Shown in pieces: positions 24,641 to 32,809 of a stretch of DNA of 64,000 bases. The stretch is from an uncultured Candidatus Actinomarina sp. Its GTDB lineage: Bacteria > Actinomycetota > Acidimicrobiia > Actinomarinales > Actinomarinaceae. The position numbers and the translations under genes were made by a program. The first letter of the stretch is position 1; each line of letters begins with the position of its first letter. Location of the stretch: contig CABZMN010000006.1 of assembly GCA_902526825.1 (NCBI GenBank), forward strand, positions 1 through 64,000, read 5' to 3'. The notes under the pieces were generated by a model. That model saw only the letters and a program-made list of their open reading frames with translations, made no database searches and was not told the DNA's origin.

Positions 24641-26254
24641 TTATGATATGAGTTTTCTTAAACTTTGAGAATCTGTTGAAGAAAGAATTTCTTCTTTCTT
24701 TATGTGGGATAAATTTTCTTTTGCATGAACAAGTGAATTGATTATATTTGGTCCTTGAGATGGAGCAATACTAAATACTCTAAGTCCTAGTAAATATAAG
24801 ATAATGGATGAGTCTTTATCCGAAGCCATATCTCCACATACAGAGACTTCGATATTATTCTTAAGTCCAGTATCGATTACATTACTAATTAATCTAAGTA
24901 CAGAAACATCAAGAGGATCTTGATATTTGTTTAGTGTGGAAAGACCCCGATCAGCTGCATAGGTGTATTGAATTAAGTCATTAGTTCCTATTGAAAAGAA
25001 ATCAACATGTTGAATGTATTGATCAGTATTTAATGCAACAGAGGGTGTTTCAACCATTATCCCTAAAGGAGGCAGGTTTACATTTAATTTTTTAGATTCT
25101 TCTGTGACTATTTTTTTAGCATCTAAAAAATCATCAAGAATAGAAACCATTGGAAACATTATTTTTACTTTTTCTATCAGATCTGAACTAAGAATTGAGA
25201 TTATTTGTTCTCTAAAAAGATCTTTTTCATCTAGAGAATATCTTATTCCTCTTACCCCAAGAAATGGGTTTTCTTCTTTAGGTAAATTTAAATATGGAAC
25301 TTGTTTGTCGCCACCTATATCTAAAGTTCTAAAAACAATAGTGTTAGAAAATTTTGTATTTAATTCATTATTAATTTCTATTTGTTCTTTTAATGTAGGT
25401 TTTGAGGCTCTATCAATATAGACAAATTCAGATCTAAATAGGCCAACTGATTTTATATGGTCATCATTAAAAGCATTTACCTCTTCACTGCTACCTATAT
25501 TTGCTCTAAGTTCAATACCTAAGTCTTTGATTGAATCATGATTATAAGACTCTCTTAATTTGTTTATTTTATTCAAACCTTCTTCAACTTTTTTTAGAAC
25601 GTCCGATGTTGGATCTAAGAAAATTTCTCCTGTATCTCCATCTAATACAACACTTTTATTAAAATCCGTATCAATTTTTGTAATATCAAAATTTATCACA
25701 CAGGGTATTCCTAAATTTTTAGCAACAATTACAGCATGAGATGTAGGTCCTGCATTAGATACAACGAAACCTTTTACTTTTGTAAGGTCAATTGATGAAG
25801 TATCATTTGGTGTTAAATCGTCAGCAAAAATAATTACATCCTCAGTTAAATTTTTATCTATAACAATATCCTGCATTGTAAAAATGATTTCTTTACCTAT
25901 AGAAATTATGTCTTCGGCTCTTTGTTTAAAATACTCATCTTCAAAACTAAGCATTTGATCTGATGTGTCTTTAAAAACTTGAAAAACCTCTATGAGATTT
26001 TGGTCTTCATCGACCATCTCAACTATCTCAGGGTCATTTATAAGAAGACGATATGCATCTAAAACTTTTGATTCATCTTCTCTGTTTTCTTTTTCTAATT
26101 CACTAATTAGCTGTTCATATCGCATATCTAATTTGCTTTGACCTTCTTTAAAACTCAGCTTTTTAGGAATTGAAAAATCTATTTCATTATTTATAACGTA
26201 AAATTTACCAAGACCAATACCGGGAGAAACTCCTGATCCTTTGTAAGTGTCCAT
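24641..26254 (-). CDS. ptsI: Phosphoenolpyruvate-protein phosphotransferase (Enzyme I)
   Basis: Enzyme I takes phosphate from PEP and gives it to HPr. The phospho-His lies in NAGPTSHAVIVAKNLGIPCV (near residue 176). The PEP-binding barrel shows SVGLFRSEFVY, FRTLDIGGDKQVPYL, GVRGIRYSLD and the C-terminal active-site motif EVSVCGDMASD. The length of 537 is a little below the usual 570. It lies upstream of ispD in the same direction. With HPr and the mannitol enzymes nearby, the whole relay is encoded within about 8.5 kb. Confidence 0.95.
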   Translation of the reverse strand: MDTYKGSGVSPGIGLGKFYVINNEIDFSIPKKLSFKEGQSKLDMRYEQLISELEKENREDESKVLDAYRLLINDPEIVEMVDEDQNLIEVFQVFKDTSDQMLSFEDEYFKQRAEDIISIGKEIIFTMQDIVIDKNLTEDVIIFADDLTPNDTSSIDLTKVKGFVVSNAGPTSHAVIVAKNLGIPCVINFDITKIDTDFNKSVVLDGDTGEIFLDPTSDVLKKVEEGLNKINKLRESYNHDSIKDLGIELRANIGSSEEVNAFNDDHIKSVGLFRSEFVYIDRASKPTLKEQIEINNELNTKFSNTIVFRTLDIGGDKQVPYLNLPKEENPFLGVRGIRYSLDEKDLFREQIISILSSDLIEKVKIMFPMVSILDDFLDAKKIVTEESKKLNVNLPPLGIMVETPSVALNTDQYIQHVDFFSIGTNDLIQYTYAADRGLSTLNKYQDPLDVSVLRLISNVIDTGLKNNIEVSVCGDMASDKDSSIILYLLGLRVFSIAPSQGPNIINSLVHAKENLSHIKKEEILSSTDSQSLRKLIS

Positions 26255-26324
26255 AGAGTAAAGTTAGTGAAATATTTTTATATTGCAATACTTCTTAGTT
26301 GTTAAAGATTGTATCTTTGTATTA

Positions 26325-26690
26325 GTGGAAATATTAGAAATTATTATTGATAGAGAATTGTTTTCTTCTAAAGATATTGAAGAGCTTGGAATAGTTGAAA
26401 ATCAATGCTTAAAGCTTGTTAACTTTAAAAACAGTAGTGATTTAACACTTGATGATGAAGTTCTTGAAAATTTTGACTGTGTCGTAACTGCAAGTGAATT
26501 AGGTAGTGCAATCAAAAAAATTTCAGATGGAAAAATTGTTGAACATCTGAATAGAGAAAACTATAAAAAACTTACCTACCCCTTGTTTCTAAAAAGCGAG
26601 ACTTTTTTACAGTTCTTAAAGGAAAATAATTCAGAATGGAATCTAATTAAATTCTTAGAAAATCATACTTTTATGATTAGTCAGACTTAA
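26325..26690 (+). CDS. Uncharacterised soluble protein
   Basis: This protein of about 121 residues has an alpha/beta character and no membrane segment or catalytic motif that I recognise (SSDLTLDDEVLENFDCVVTA is its most distinctive part). I prefer the GTG at 26325, which leads into a beta strand (VEILEIIIDRELF); the TTG at 26283 is the longer alternative. Neither start has a strong ribosome site. It is divergent from ptsI and its end overlaps the convergent EamA transporter gene by 14 bases. Confidence 0.55.
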   Translation: MEILEIIIDRELFSSKDIEELGIVENQCLKLVNFKNSSDLTLDDEVLENFDCVVTASELGSAIKKISDGKIVEHLNRENYKKLTYPLFLKSETFLQFLKENNSEWNLIKFLENHTFMISQT

Positions 26691-27519
26691 TCCTTGAATC
26701 ATAAATCACCTGGGATATTCCGACAAAAATAATAAGAACAAAACCTATTAACTGGCTTAGAGATATTATTTCATCTAATAAAATAATCCCTAAAATAACT
26801 CCAGAAGTTGGCTCTAAATAAGTAATGGTACTTACAGATAAAGGTTTAATAATTTTTACTACATACCAATATGTTGTTAAACCTATGGCTGTTAAAAAAA
26901 TTCCAAGAAAAAGACTTATACCTATATTATCTATCATCCATCCAAAGCCTTGAGTAGTAAAATAAAGCATTACGAATCCCGCAGAAATCAATTGTGCAAA
27001 TGCAATATTTAAACCACCAAATTCAGATGTATAATATTCACCAATAGTTATCAAAAAAGATAAACTTATTGCACTTAAAATCCCAAAAATTAACCCACTT
27101 ATCGAATTGATAGATCTAACCTCTAGCAAAATTATCAAGCCACTAAATCCAACTAGAATAATTAAAATTTGAATTATTGTTAATTTTTTTCCACGAATTC
27201 TTTCAATAATTAGAACAAAAATAGGATAAGAAAAAACTAAGCCTATACCAACAGCAACGCTATTTCTGTCTATAGATTCAAACATTGTTGCCCAGTGGAT
27301 CGCTAACAAAGGTCCTAAAATTAATCCGGGCTTAACTAAAGCTTTAAAGTTTACTTTTTTATTGATAAAGAATAATGAAAGAAAAATAGAGCCGATAAAT
27401 GTTCTAATTCCGACAAGACTTAATGGACTTATATCGGTGGTCTTGATAATTATTGGTATGGTTCCCCAGGAAATAGCTAAAACTGTTATTGCAGCATAAG
27501 CTCCAAAAGTTTTATTCAC
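26677..27519 (-). CDS. EamA/DMT family transporter
   Basis: The protein has ten predicted helices in two EamA repeats of five, the usual drug/metabolite transporter layout, in 280 residues. Repeat features include SWGTIPIIIKTTDISPLSLVG near the start, IHWATMFESIDRNSVAVGI, and in the second half TYWYVVKIIKPLSVSTITYLEP with the PTSGVILGIILLDE segment. The substrate is unknown; metabolites or amino acids are typical. It begins at the last base of the dnaB stop and so follows it in the same transcript. Confidence 0.88.
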   Translation of the reverse strand: MNKTFGAYAAITVLAISWGTIPIIIKTTDISPLSLVGIRTFIGSIFLSLFFINKKVNFKALVKPGLILGPLLAIHWATMFESIDRNSVAVGIGLVFSYPIFVLIIERIRGKKLTIIQILIILVGFSGLIILLEVRSINSISGLIFGILSAISLSFLITIGEYYTSEFGGLNIAFAQLISAGFVMLYFTTQGFGWMIDNIGISLFLGIFLTAIGLTTYWYVVKIIKPLSVSTITYLEPTSGVILGIILLDEIISLSQLIGFVLIIFVGISQVIYDSRIKSD

Positions 27520-28877
27520 TAATCTTGTTGTCTTGAATAATTAGAAAATTGTGTATATTCCTTGCTAAAGTAAAGGTCTACTCTTCCTGTTGATCCAGAT
27601 CTATGCTTTACAATATTAACTTCAGCGACACCCGGGGCTTCTGTAGCTGGATTGTAATAATCATCTCTATAAAGCATCATGACAATATCAGCATCTTGTT
27701 CAATAGCTCCTGATTCACGAAGATCACCTAATCGTGGTCTTTTATCTTCTCTTGCTTCCGCTGCACGATTTAACTGTGATAAAGCAATGATTGGAACTTT
27801 TAACTCACGGGCTAGATTCTTTAAGTTTCTACTTATTTCCGCAATTTCTTGTTGTCTATTATCTCCAGACATACCCTGCATTAATTGAAGATAATCTACA
27901 ACAATAAGATCGAGGCCTTTTGAAGATTTAAGCCTTCTAGATTTTGCTCTAATGTCTGTGACTGTGATTACAGAAGCATCATCGAAATATAAAGGCATAT
28001 TGTTTACTTTTGAAGCTGCTTCAACAACACGAGACCACTTTTCAGGACCAAGTTGACCTTTTCTTGCATCTCCTGAAGTAACCTTTGCTTCAGAAAATAA
28101 TACTCTTTGAACTAATTCTTCTTTTGTCATTTCAAGTGAAAAGAAAGCTGTGACTTTGTCTTCTTTTGAAACATTTGTTGCAATATTTAATGCAAGCGAT
28201 GATTTACCCATACTTGGTCTTGCAGCGATTACAACAAGGTTTCCTTCTTGCAGCCCAGCAAGTACTGAGTCAAGATCTGCAAAATTTGTTGCTAAACCTG
28301 AAAGACCAGTACCCCTATTTTCAATTTCTTCAATTCTCTCAATTGCATCATTTAACACATCTGATACGCCAATGAGTCCCTCTCCAATAGCATCGTCTGA
28401 TGCAGTAAATATTGACTGCTCAGCCTCATCCATAACATTTGATATGTCCTTATCAAGGGCATAAGCTAAAAGCTCTATCCTTCCACTAGCTTTAAGTAGT
28501 TTTCTTCTGTTTGAATGTTCGAGAACAATTTCAATATATCTCTCAAAGTTTGCTGAACTAGGTACGTTTTCTATCAATCTTGCAATAGATGAAGTTTTTA
28601 AGCTTGTAGTATTTTTATTATCTTTAAAAACAGTCTCTGAAACAGTAACGCTATCAATTGGTTTTCCTGAATCAAATAAATCTTTCATTGCTTCAAAAAT
28701 TGTTTGATTTGTAGGACTATAAAAATCTGATGATTTGACTGATTCCATCAATCTATTTGCGGCATCTCGAGATAAAAGTGCACTTCCTAATAGTGCTTCT
28801 TCAGCCTCAATACTATTTGGAGGTGCTTTTTGAAGGCTTTCTAAATCTCTATTTGATACTGCTTCCGGTCCAGCCAT
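27519..28877 (-). CDS. dnaB: Replicative DNA helicase
   Basis: DnaB unwinds DNA at the replication fork as a hexamer. The N-terminal primase-interacting domain begins PPNSIEAEEALLGSALL. The RecA-like domain has Walker A as AARPSMGKSSLALNIA (near residue 217), then TAFFSLEMTKEEL, Walker B as LDLIVVDYLQLM, and ends with RESGAIEQDADIVMMLYRDDYY and VNIVKHRSGSTG. The length of 452 is standard and there is no intein. It follows rplI by two bases in the conserved rpsF-ssb-rpsR-rplI-dnaB order. Confidence 0.97.
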   Translation of the reverse strand: MAGPEAVSNRDLESLQKAPPNSIEAEEALLGSALLSRDAANRLMESVKSSDFYSPTNQTIFEAMKDLFDSGKPIDSVTVSETVFKDNKNTTSLKTSSIARLIENVPSSANFERYIEIVLEHSNRRKLLKASGRIELLAYALDKDISNVMDEAEQSIFTASDDAIGEGLIGVSDVLNDAIERIEEIENRGTGLSGLATNFADLDSVLAGLQEGNLVVIAARPSMGKSSLALNIATNVSKEDKVTAFFSLEMTKEELVQRVLFSEAKVTSGDARKGQLGPEKWSRVVEAASKVNNMPLYFDDASVITVTDIRAKSRRLKSSKGLDLIVVDYLQLMQGMSGDNRQQEIAEISRNLKNLARELKVPIIALSQLNRAAEAREDKRPRLGDLRESGAIEQDADIVMMLYRDDYYNPATEAPGVAEVNIVKHRSGSTGRVDLYFSKEYTQFSNYSRQQD

Positions 28878-28879
28878 AT

Positions 28880-29326
28880 TTATGTCTCCGGAACAATTTC
28901 TAGAGTTACTTCAAATGAAACATCTCCACTTAGATTGATAGCAATGTTGTGTAAACCTATTTCTTTAATTGAGTTTTCAGCTATTTGATCTTCTTCGATT
29001 TTATAACCCGAAAATTTTTCGATTGCTTCGATTATTGAATCATTTGAAATTGCAGCATAAAGTGTGCCTTCGTCAGTTGAATTTGCAGCAATTACAATTT
29101 TTGCATCGGCAAGTCCTTCTTTGATAGAGTTTGCTAACTCAATATTTTCTTCAATAGAGGCTTGTCTCTTTTCTTGCATTTTTTCTGCAAGTAAAATATT
29201 TTTTGGAGTAGCTTTTATACCTAAGTTCTTAGGAAGTAGATAATTTCTTGCATAACCTTTAGTAACCTCAACAACGTCTCCTTTTTTACCAAGTTTCTTA
29301 ATGTCTTGATTTAAAATTAATTTCAT
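28880..29326 (-). CDS. rplI: Ribosomal protein bL9
   Basis: L9 binds 23S rRNA at the base of the L1 stalk. The N-terminal signature MKLILNQDIKKLGKKGDVVEVTKGYARNYLLP is complete. The connecting helix and a C-terminal domain (SIKEIGLHNIAINLSGDVSFEVTLEI) follow, 148 residues in total, the normal length. The start overlaps the rpsR stop by four bases. Confidence 0.97.
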   Translation of the reverse strand: MKLILNQDIKKLGKKGDVVEVTKGYARNYLLPKNLGIKATPKNILLAEKMQEKRQASIEENIELANSIKEGLADAKIVIAANSTDEGTLYAAISNDSIIEAIEKFSGYKIEEDQIAENSIKEIGLHNIAINLSGDVSFEVTLEIVPET

Positions 29327-29607
29327 CTTCTGTTGTAGGATTGCTTATAAGAACTTGTTGTTACGTAAGGTAAAAGAGCTAACTCTCTACCAATTTTTAC
29401 GAGTCTGGCAATTTTTGCCTGTTCTTGTTTAGTTATGCCTGTAATTAAGCTAGATCTGATTTTTCCTCTATCAGATAAAAATTTTTCTAAAAGTTTTACA
29501 TCTTTATATGTTGCATTTTCTATCTGCTCTTTAGAAATTCTCCTATGTTTTGGAGCTTCATATTTTGATAACTTTGGCTTACTTGATCTGTTGTTTGATT
29601 TACCCAT
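29323..29607 (-). CDS. rpsR: Ribosomal protein bS18
   Basis: S18 lies on the platform of the 30S subunit beside S6. The motif YKDVKLLEKFLSDRGKI followed by RSSLITGITKQEQAKIARLVKIGRELALLPYV is diagnostic. The N-terminal tail is basic and Ser/Lys-rich and about 20 residues longer than in E. coli. No CxxC zinc pair is seen, so this is the zinc-free form. It lies between ssb and rplI. Confidence 0.96.
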   Translation of the reverse strand: MGKSNNRSSKPKLSKYEAPKHRRISKEQIENATYKDVKLLEKFLSDRGKIRSSLITGITKQEQAKIARLVKIGRELALLPYVTTSSYKQSYNRR

Positions 29608-29615
29608 GATATACC

Positions 29616-30041
29616 TTAAAACGGAGCTTCGTTCTCTTCGAAATCATCTCTTGCTTTAGGTGTTTCTGATACGCTACCTCCACCTGATGTTCTCTCAACA
29701 TTTGCTCTTGCCCATCTCAGACTAGGTGCAATTTCATCGATAGCTATATCCACTACTGATCTGTTCTGTCCATCTTGTGTCTCCCAAGATCTATAATTTA
29801 ATCTACCAACAACGATTACTCTCATTCCTTTTTGTAATGTTGAAGATGCATTTTCTGCCATATCGTTCCAAACTGTTCCCTGGAAGAACATTGGCTCACC
29901 TTCGTCCCAAGATCCGTCATTGTTTCTTTTTCTTTTGTTTTGTGCAATTCTTATCTCAGCTAATGTCGCACCAGAGTCTGTGACTCTTACCTCTGGATCA
30001 GCTGTTAAATTTCCAATTATTGTTACTGTGTTATCTACCAT
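29616..30041 (-). CDS. ssb: Single-stranded DNA-binding protein
   Basis: SSB coats single-stranded DNA and recruits partners. The OB fold starts NTVTIIGNLTADPEVRVTDSGATLAEIRIAQN and contains FFQGTVWNDMAENASSTLQKGMRVIVVGRL. The acidic tail ends EENEAPF, close to the canonical partner-binding tip. The length of 141 is on the short side, with a reduced linker. It lies between rpsF and rpsR as usual. Confidence 0.97.
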   Translation of the reverse strand: MVDNTVTIIGNLTADPEVRVTDSGATLAEIRIAQNKRKRNNDGSWDEGEPMFFQGTVWNDMAENASSTLQKGMRVIVVGRLNYRSWETQDGQNRSVVDIAIDEIAPSLRWARANVERTSGGGSVSETPKARDDFEENEAPF

Positions 30042-30051
30042 TTCTCTACCT

Positions 30052-30339
30052 CTAGCTTTCCATCTTTAACACTTTGTGTCTAATAACATCATCAGATATT
30101 TTTAGCACTCTATCTAACTCTCCAGGAATATTTCCAGGACCTTCAAATGAAGTGATTGTATAAATCCCTTCATTGAAAGTATCAATTTGATAAGCAAGTT
30201 TTCTTTTTTGCCAAACTCCTTGATCTGATACGTTACCACCATTTGTGGTGATTAAATCAGTTATAGTTTTGTGGATTTCTTCAACAACGCTGTCTTCAGC
30301 GGTCGGTCTCACAATTGAGACTAAATCATATTTACTCAT
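30052..30339 (-). CDS. rpsF: Ribosomal protein bS6
   Basis: S6 pairs with S18 in the 30S subunit. The product of 95 residues shows YDLVSIVRPTAEDSVVEEI at the start, then VWQKRKLAYQIDTFNEGIYTITSFEG and the end DVIRHKVLKME. It is the first gene of the operon, has a good ribosome site (AGGAGATAT) and follows a leader hairpin that may serve S6:S18 feedback. Confidence 0.96.
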   Translation of the reverse strand: MSKYDLVSIVRPTAEDSVVEEIHKTITDLITTNGGNVSDQGVWQKRKLAYQIDTFNEGIYTITSFEGPGNIPGELDRVLKISDDVIRHKVLKMES

Positions 30340-30347
30340 ATATCTCC

Positions 30348-30388
30348 TATGGACACTTGTACGTGGCTTCTTACGAAGCAGGTACCTA
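30348..30388 (-). promoter_or_regulatory. rpsF leader hairpin, possible S6:S18 autoregulatory site
   Basis: On the minus strand the leader reads GGTACCTGCTTCGTAAGAAGCCACGTACAAGTGTCC, then the ribosome site. A 5-bp stem GCTTC/GAAGC with a GTAA tetraloop (30366-30379) sits inside an outer GTAC/GTAC pairing. S6:S18 binding elements are known in the leader of this operon in many bacteria; the match here is by position and hairpin only, not a checked consensus. Confidence 0.5.
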
Positions 30389-30410
30389 TTAATTTAATAC
30401 TAGATATGGG

Positions 30411-31274
30411 TTATGACAGAATTTTTTTAACTTCTTTTTTCCACTCTTCAAGATTTTCTAATAAAGAATCACCCGAATCATATGAGTGATCATCAGTAGG
30501 AAATTCTTTATTTTCAATGTCTTTTTTGAAATTTTTCATTGCTTCAACAACCCTGTCATATTGGTTATCATACCTTTTCACAAATTTTGCATCTATATAC
30601 TCTTTAGATTTCATACCAAGAAGATCATGATAAACAAGTACTTGTCCATCGACATGTACCCCGGCACCTATCCCAATTGTAGGAATAGAAACTTGTTCAG
30701 TTATAGTTTGAGCAACTACCTTTGGCACTCCTTCTAGGACAAAAGAAAAGCATCCTAATGAATCTAAGAGAATTGCGTCTTCCAATAATTCTTTTGCAAG
30801 CTCTAGTGTTTTTCCTTGAACTTTATATCCACCCATAATATTTTTTGATTGTGGTGTTAATCCTAAGTGACCCATTACAGGAATTTCAGCATTGATTAAT
30901 GCTTTTATCATTTTTTCTCTTTTTTTTCCACCTTCTATTTTTACAGCGTCAGCTTTACCTTCTTGAATAAATCTTGCAGCATTTTTTATTGTTTCCTCTT
31001 CAGAGACGTGATAGCTCATATAGGGCATATCTGCTACAACAAGTGAGTTTGGATTTGCTCTTGTTACCGCTTTGACGTGGTGAAGCATTTCATCAACAGT
31101 AACTGAGAGTGTATCGTCATAACCTAAAACTACCTGAGCAAGTGAATCTCCAACAAGAATGATGTCTATTTCTGCATCAGATATTGCTTTTGATGAAGGA
31201 TAATCGTACGCGGTCATCATCGATATGACGCGTTCTTGTTTTAATTTAATTATTTTAGGTACTGTTATTTTCAT
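30411..31274 (-). CDS. panB: 3-methyl-2-oxobutanoate hydroxymethyltransferase
   Basis: PanB makes ketopantoate from ketoisovalerate and methylene-tetrahydrofolate in pantothenate (CoA) synthesis. Motifs include ISMMTAYDYPSSKAISDAEIDIILVGDSLAQVVLGY (quoted in part, near residues 18-50), ADMPYMSY, KIEGG, PVMGHLGLTPQS, IGIGAGVHVDGQVLVYHDLLG. The length of 287 is slightly longer than usual because of a charged C-terminal tail. It has a GGCGGAGAG ribosome site. It lies upstream of, and reads the same way as, the rpsF operon. Confidence 0.96.
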   Translation of the reverse strand: MKITVPKIIKLKQERVISMMTAYDYPSSKAISDAEIDIILVGDSLAQVVLGYDDTLSVTVDEMLHHVKAVTRANPNSLVVADMPYMSYHVSEEETIKNAARFIQEGKADAVKIEGGKKREKMIKALINAEIPVMGHLGLTPQSKNIMGGYKVQGKTLELAKELLEDAILLDSLGCFSFVLEGVPKVVAQTITEQVSIPTIGIGAGVHVDGQVLVYHDLLGMKSKEYIDAKFVKRYDNQYDRVVEAMKNFKKDIENKEFPTDDHSYDSGDSLLENLEEWKKEVKKILS

Positions 31275-31424
31275 TTTTCTCTCCGCCTTTTGGTCGAAGG
31301 ATTAATTTAATTTTAAACAAAAAATTCTTTAATACAACTTATTTCCCGTTAACAAATAATTTACAATTTATTTCGACATGAATAGATTCGATTTCTTAAG
31401 ATTGATTATATAAGAAAGGAAATT

Positions 31425-32060
31425 ATGTATTTTAGAATAACAATCCCAGCTCTACAGGATGGAAAAAAAGATGAGGCTGTGTCTTTTGTGAAAGATAAAG
31501 TTATGCCTGAATTTGATGGTACACCTGGCTTACTTTCAATGACAGCAGCCATAACAGGTGAGACATCTGGAATAAATATGTCGGCTTATGAAAATAAAGA
31601 AGCAAGTGATGCTATTGCTGAAAAAGTTCAAGCAACTCTAGCTGAGGCTGCATCATTTATGTCTGCACCTCCAGTAATTTATGAAGGTGAAGCTGTTTTT
31701 GGAAAGGTATATCAAAGCATTAGCAAGGAAGAGAAAAAACCTGGTTATATGAGATTGGTAGTGGGCGTAGCAAAAGAAACAGATGCTGTATTAAATTTCC
31801 TAAAAGAAAAAGTTGAACCTATTTATGAAGACTCTGAAGGACTTCAGATAACTGGAGCATTGTTTGATGGCAATAGTGCGATCAGTTGGAATATATGGGA
31901 TAGCCAGGAAGCTATGGAAAAAGCCGTAGAGAAGTTACAAGCTGCTCTTGATAGCGAATCAGAGAGCGATTTGTTTGATGGAGATACATTGGCCTACATG
32001 GGTCCTGTATATGCAGGTAAAGTATTTATAGATTTTAATGAGGGTGAGTCACCAAATTAA
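31425..32060 (+). CDS. Two-domain ABM-like (dimeric alpha-beta barrel) protein, function unknown
   Basis: The 211-residue protein is made of two similar halves. Each looks like a ferredoxin-like alpha-beta barrel domain of the antibiotic biosynthesis monooxygenase type: MYFRITIPALQDGKKDEAV with a helix and EFDGTPGLLSMTAAI in half one; YMRLVVGVAKETDAVLNFL with SEGLQITGALFDGNSAISWNIWDS in half two. It ends with GKVFIDFNEGE, a tail shared with paralogues at 58-61 kb. No haem, flavin or obvious catalytic residues are seen, so binding rather than catalysis is possible. It is followed by a terminator and then by a six-helix membrane protein gene, repeating the partnership seen at 58-62 kb. Confidence 0.75.
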   Translation: MYFRITIPALQDGKKDEAVSFVKDKVMPEFDGTPGLLSMTAAITGETSGINMSAYENKEASDAIAEKVQATLAEAASFMSAPPVIYEGEAVFGKVYQSISKEEKKPGYMRLVVGVAKETDAVLNFLKEKVEPIYEDSEGLQITGALFDGNSAISWNIWDSQEAMEKAVEKLQAALDSESESDLFDGDTLAYMGPVYAGKVFIDFNEGESPN

Positions 32061-32076
32061 AATCTCTAATTAGATT

Positions 32077-32109
32077 AAAAAAAGAGCCCTCTTTGGGCTC
32101 TTTTTTTTT
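32077..32109 (+). terminator. Rho-independent terminator after the ABM-like gene
   Basis: AAAAAAAGAGCCC-TCTTT-GGGCTCTTTTTTTTT forms a GAGCCC/GGGCTC stem flanked by A and T runs, so it can work in both directions. It separates the ABM-like gene from the membrane protein gene 42 bases downstream. Confidence 0.9.
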
Positions 32110-32150
32110 GTAAAATAAATTTAGTAATAACTAAATTATTAGGAGGTAAT

Positions 32151-32768
32151 TTGTTAACAGCGAAAGAATCTCAACTTGGAAGTCTTATGGCAAGAATTGC
32201 CGCATTAGGAACTATTGTGTTCTTTGCAATTCAAGCACTGCTTATAGGACCAGATCAAGTTGGTTATAGTGAGCAATACGGAGCAATTTCAGATATGGTT
32301 GGCTTCGTTCAAAGTTTTGGAATTTTATTTACTATTTCATTAACTCAAAAATTGTTTGGAGATAATAATCCTTATTTCCGAATTGTTAGTGCAATATTGT
32401 TTGTAGCAGCAGTTATAACACTAACAGGATCTCTTGCATCTACAGGAAATGCAAACAGTGTGTTCGATACTGTATTAACAGCAGATCAGACTGGAGCAGT
32501 TGCTAGTAATGGTCAATTAGTAACTTTTATTTTGTTTGGTATATGGGCTTTATGTCTTATAAGTGCAGATGAAAACAATCTTGTACCATCATGGGGAAGA
32601 GTTTCGGGTCAAGGAGCAGCCTATCTGATTATTGTTGCTCAAATAGGTATATTTTTTGGGTTAATACCAGCTAATGCTTTTGTTCCTTTGTTTTTGCTTG
32701 GTGGAGTAGTTTTATTTCCAATCTTCACATGGGGCATAAGTGTAGCCTTTAGCTCAACTGGAAATTAA
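32151..32768 (+). CDS. Six-helix membrane protein of the ABM-linked family, function unknown
   Basis: The 205-residue protein starts at TTG 32151 with an excellent AGGAGG eight bases upstream. About six hydrophobic helices are predicted. The N-terminus (ESQLGSLMARIAALGTIVFFAIQALLIGPDQVGY) closely resembles the proteins at 61525-62139 and 59118-59726, so it belongs to a paralogous family with a conserved polar LGxPxxxGY-type loop after helix one and an ending of VxxLxxxGGVVLFPxF type. It has its own terminator. The family is unknown to me; the constant partner is an ABM-like protein. Confidence 0.75.
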   Translation: MLTAKESQLGSLMARIAALGTIVFFAIQALLIGPDQVGYSEQYGAISDMVGFVQSFGILFTISLTQKLFGDNNPYFRIVSAILFVAAVITLTGSLASTGNANSVFDTVLTADQTGAVASNGQLVTFILFGIWALCLISADENNLVPSWGRVSGQGAAYLIIVAQIGIFFGLIPANAFVPLFLLGGVVLFPIFTWGISVAFSSTGN

Positions 32769-32772
32769 GAAT

Positions 32773-32802
32773 AAAAAAGGACCGGTCTTCTGGTCCTTTT
32801 TT
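32773..32802 (+). terminator. Rho-independent terminator
   Basis: AAAAAAGGACCggtcttctGGTCCTTTTTT forms a GGACC/GGTCC stem with T run, five bases after the stop of the six-helix membrane protein gene. Confidence 0.9.
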
Positions 32803-32809
32803 AAATTAC

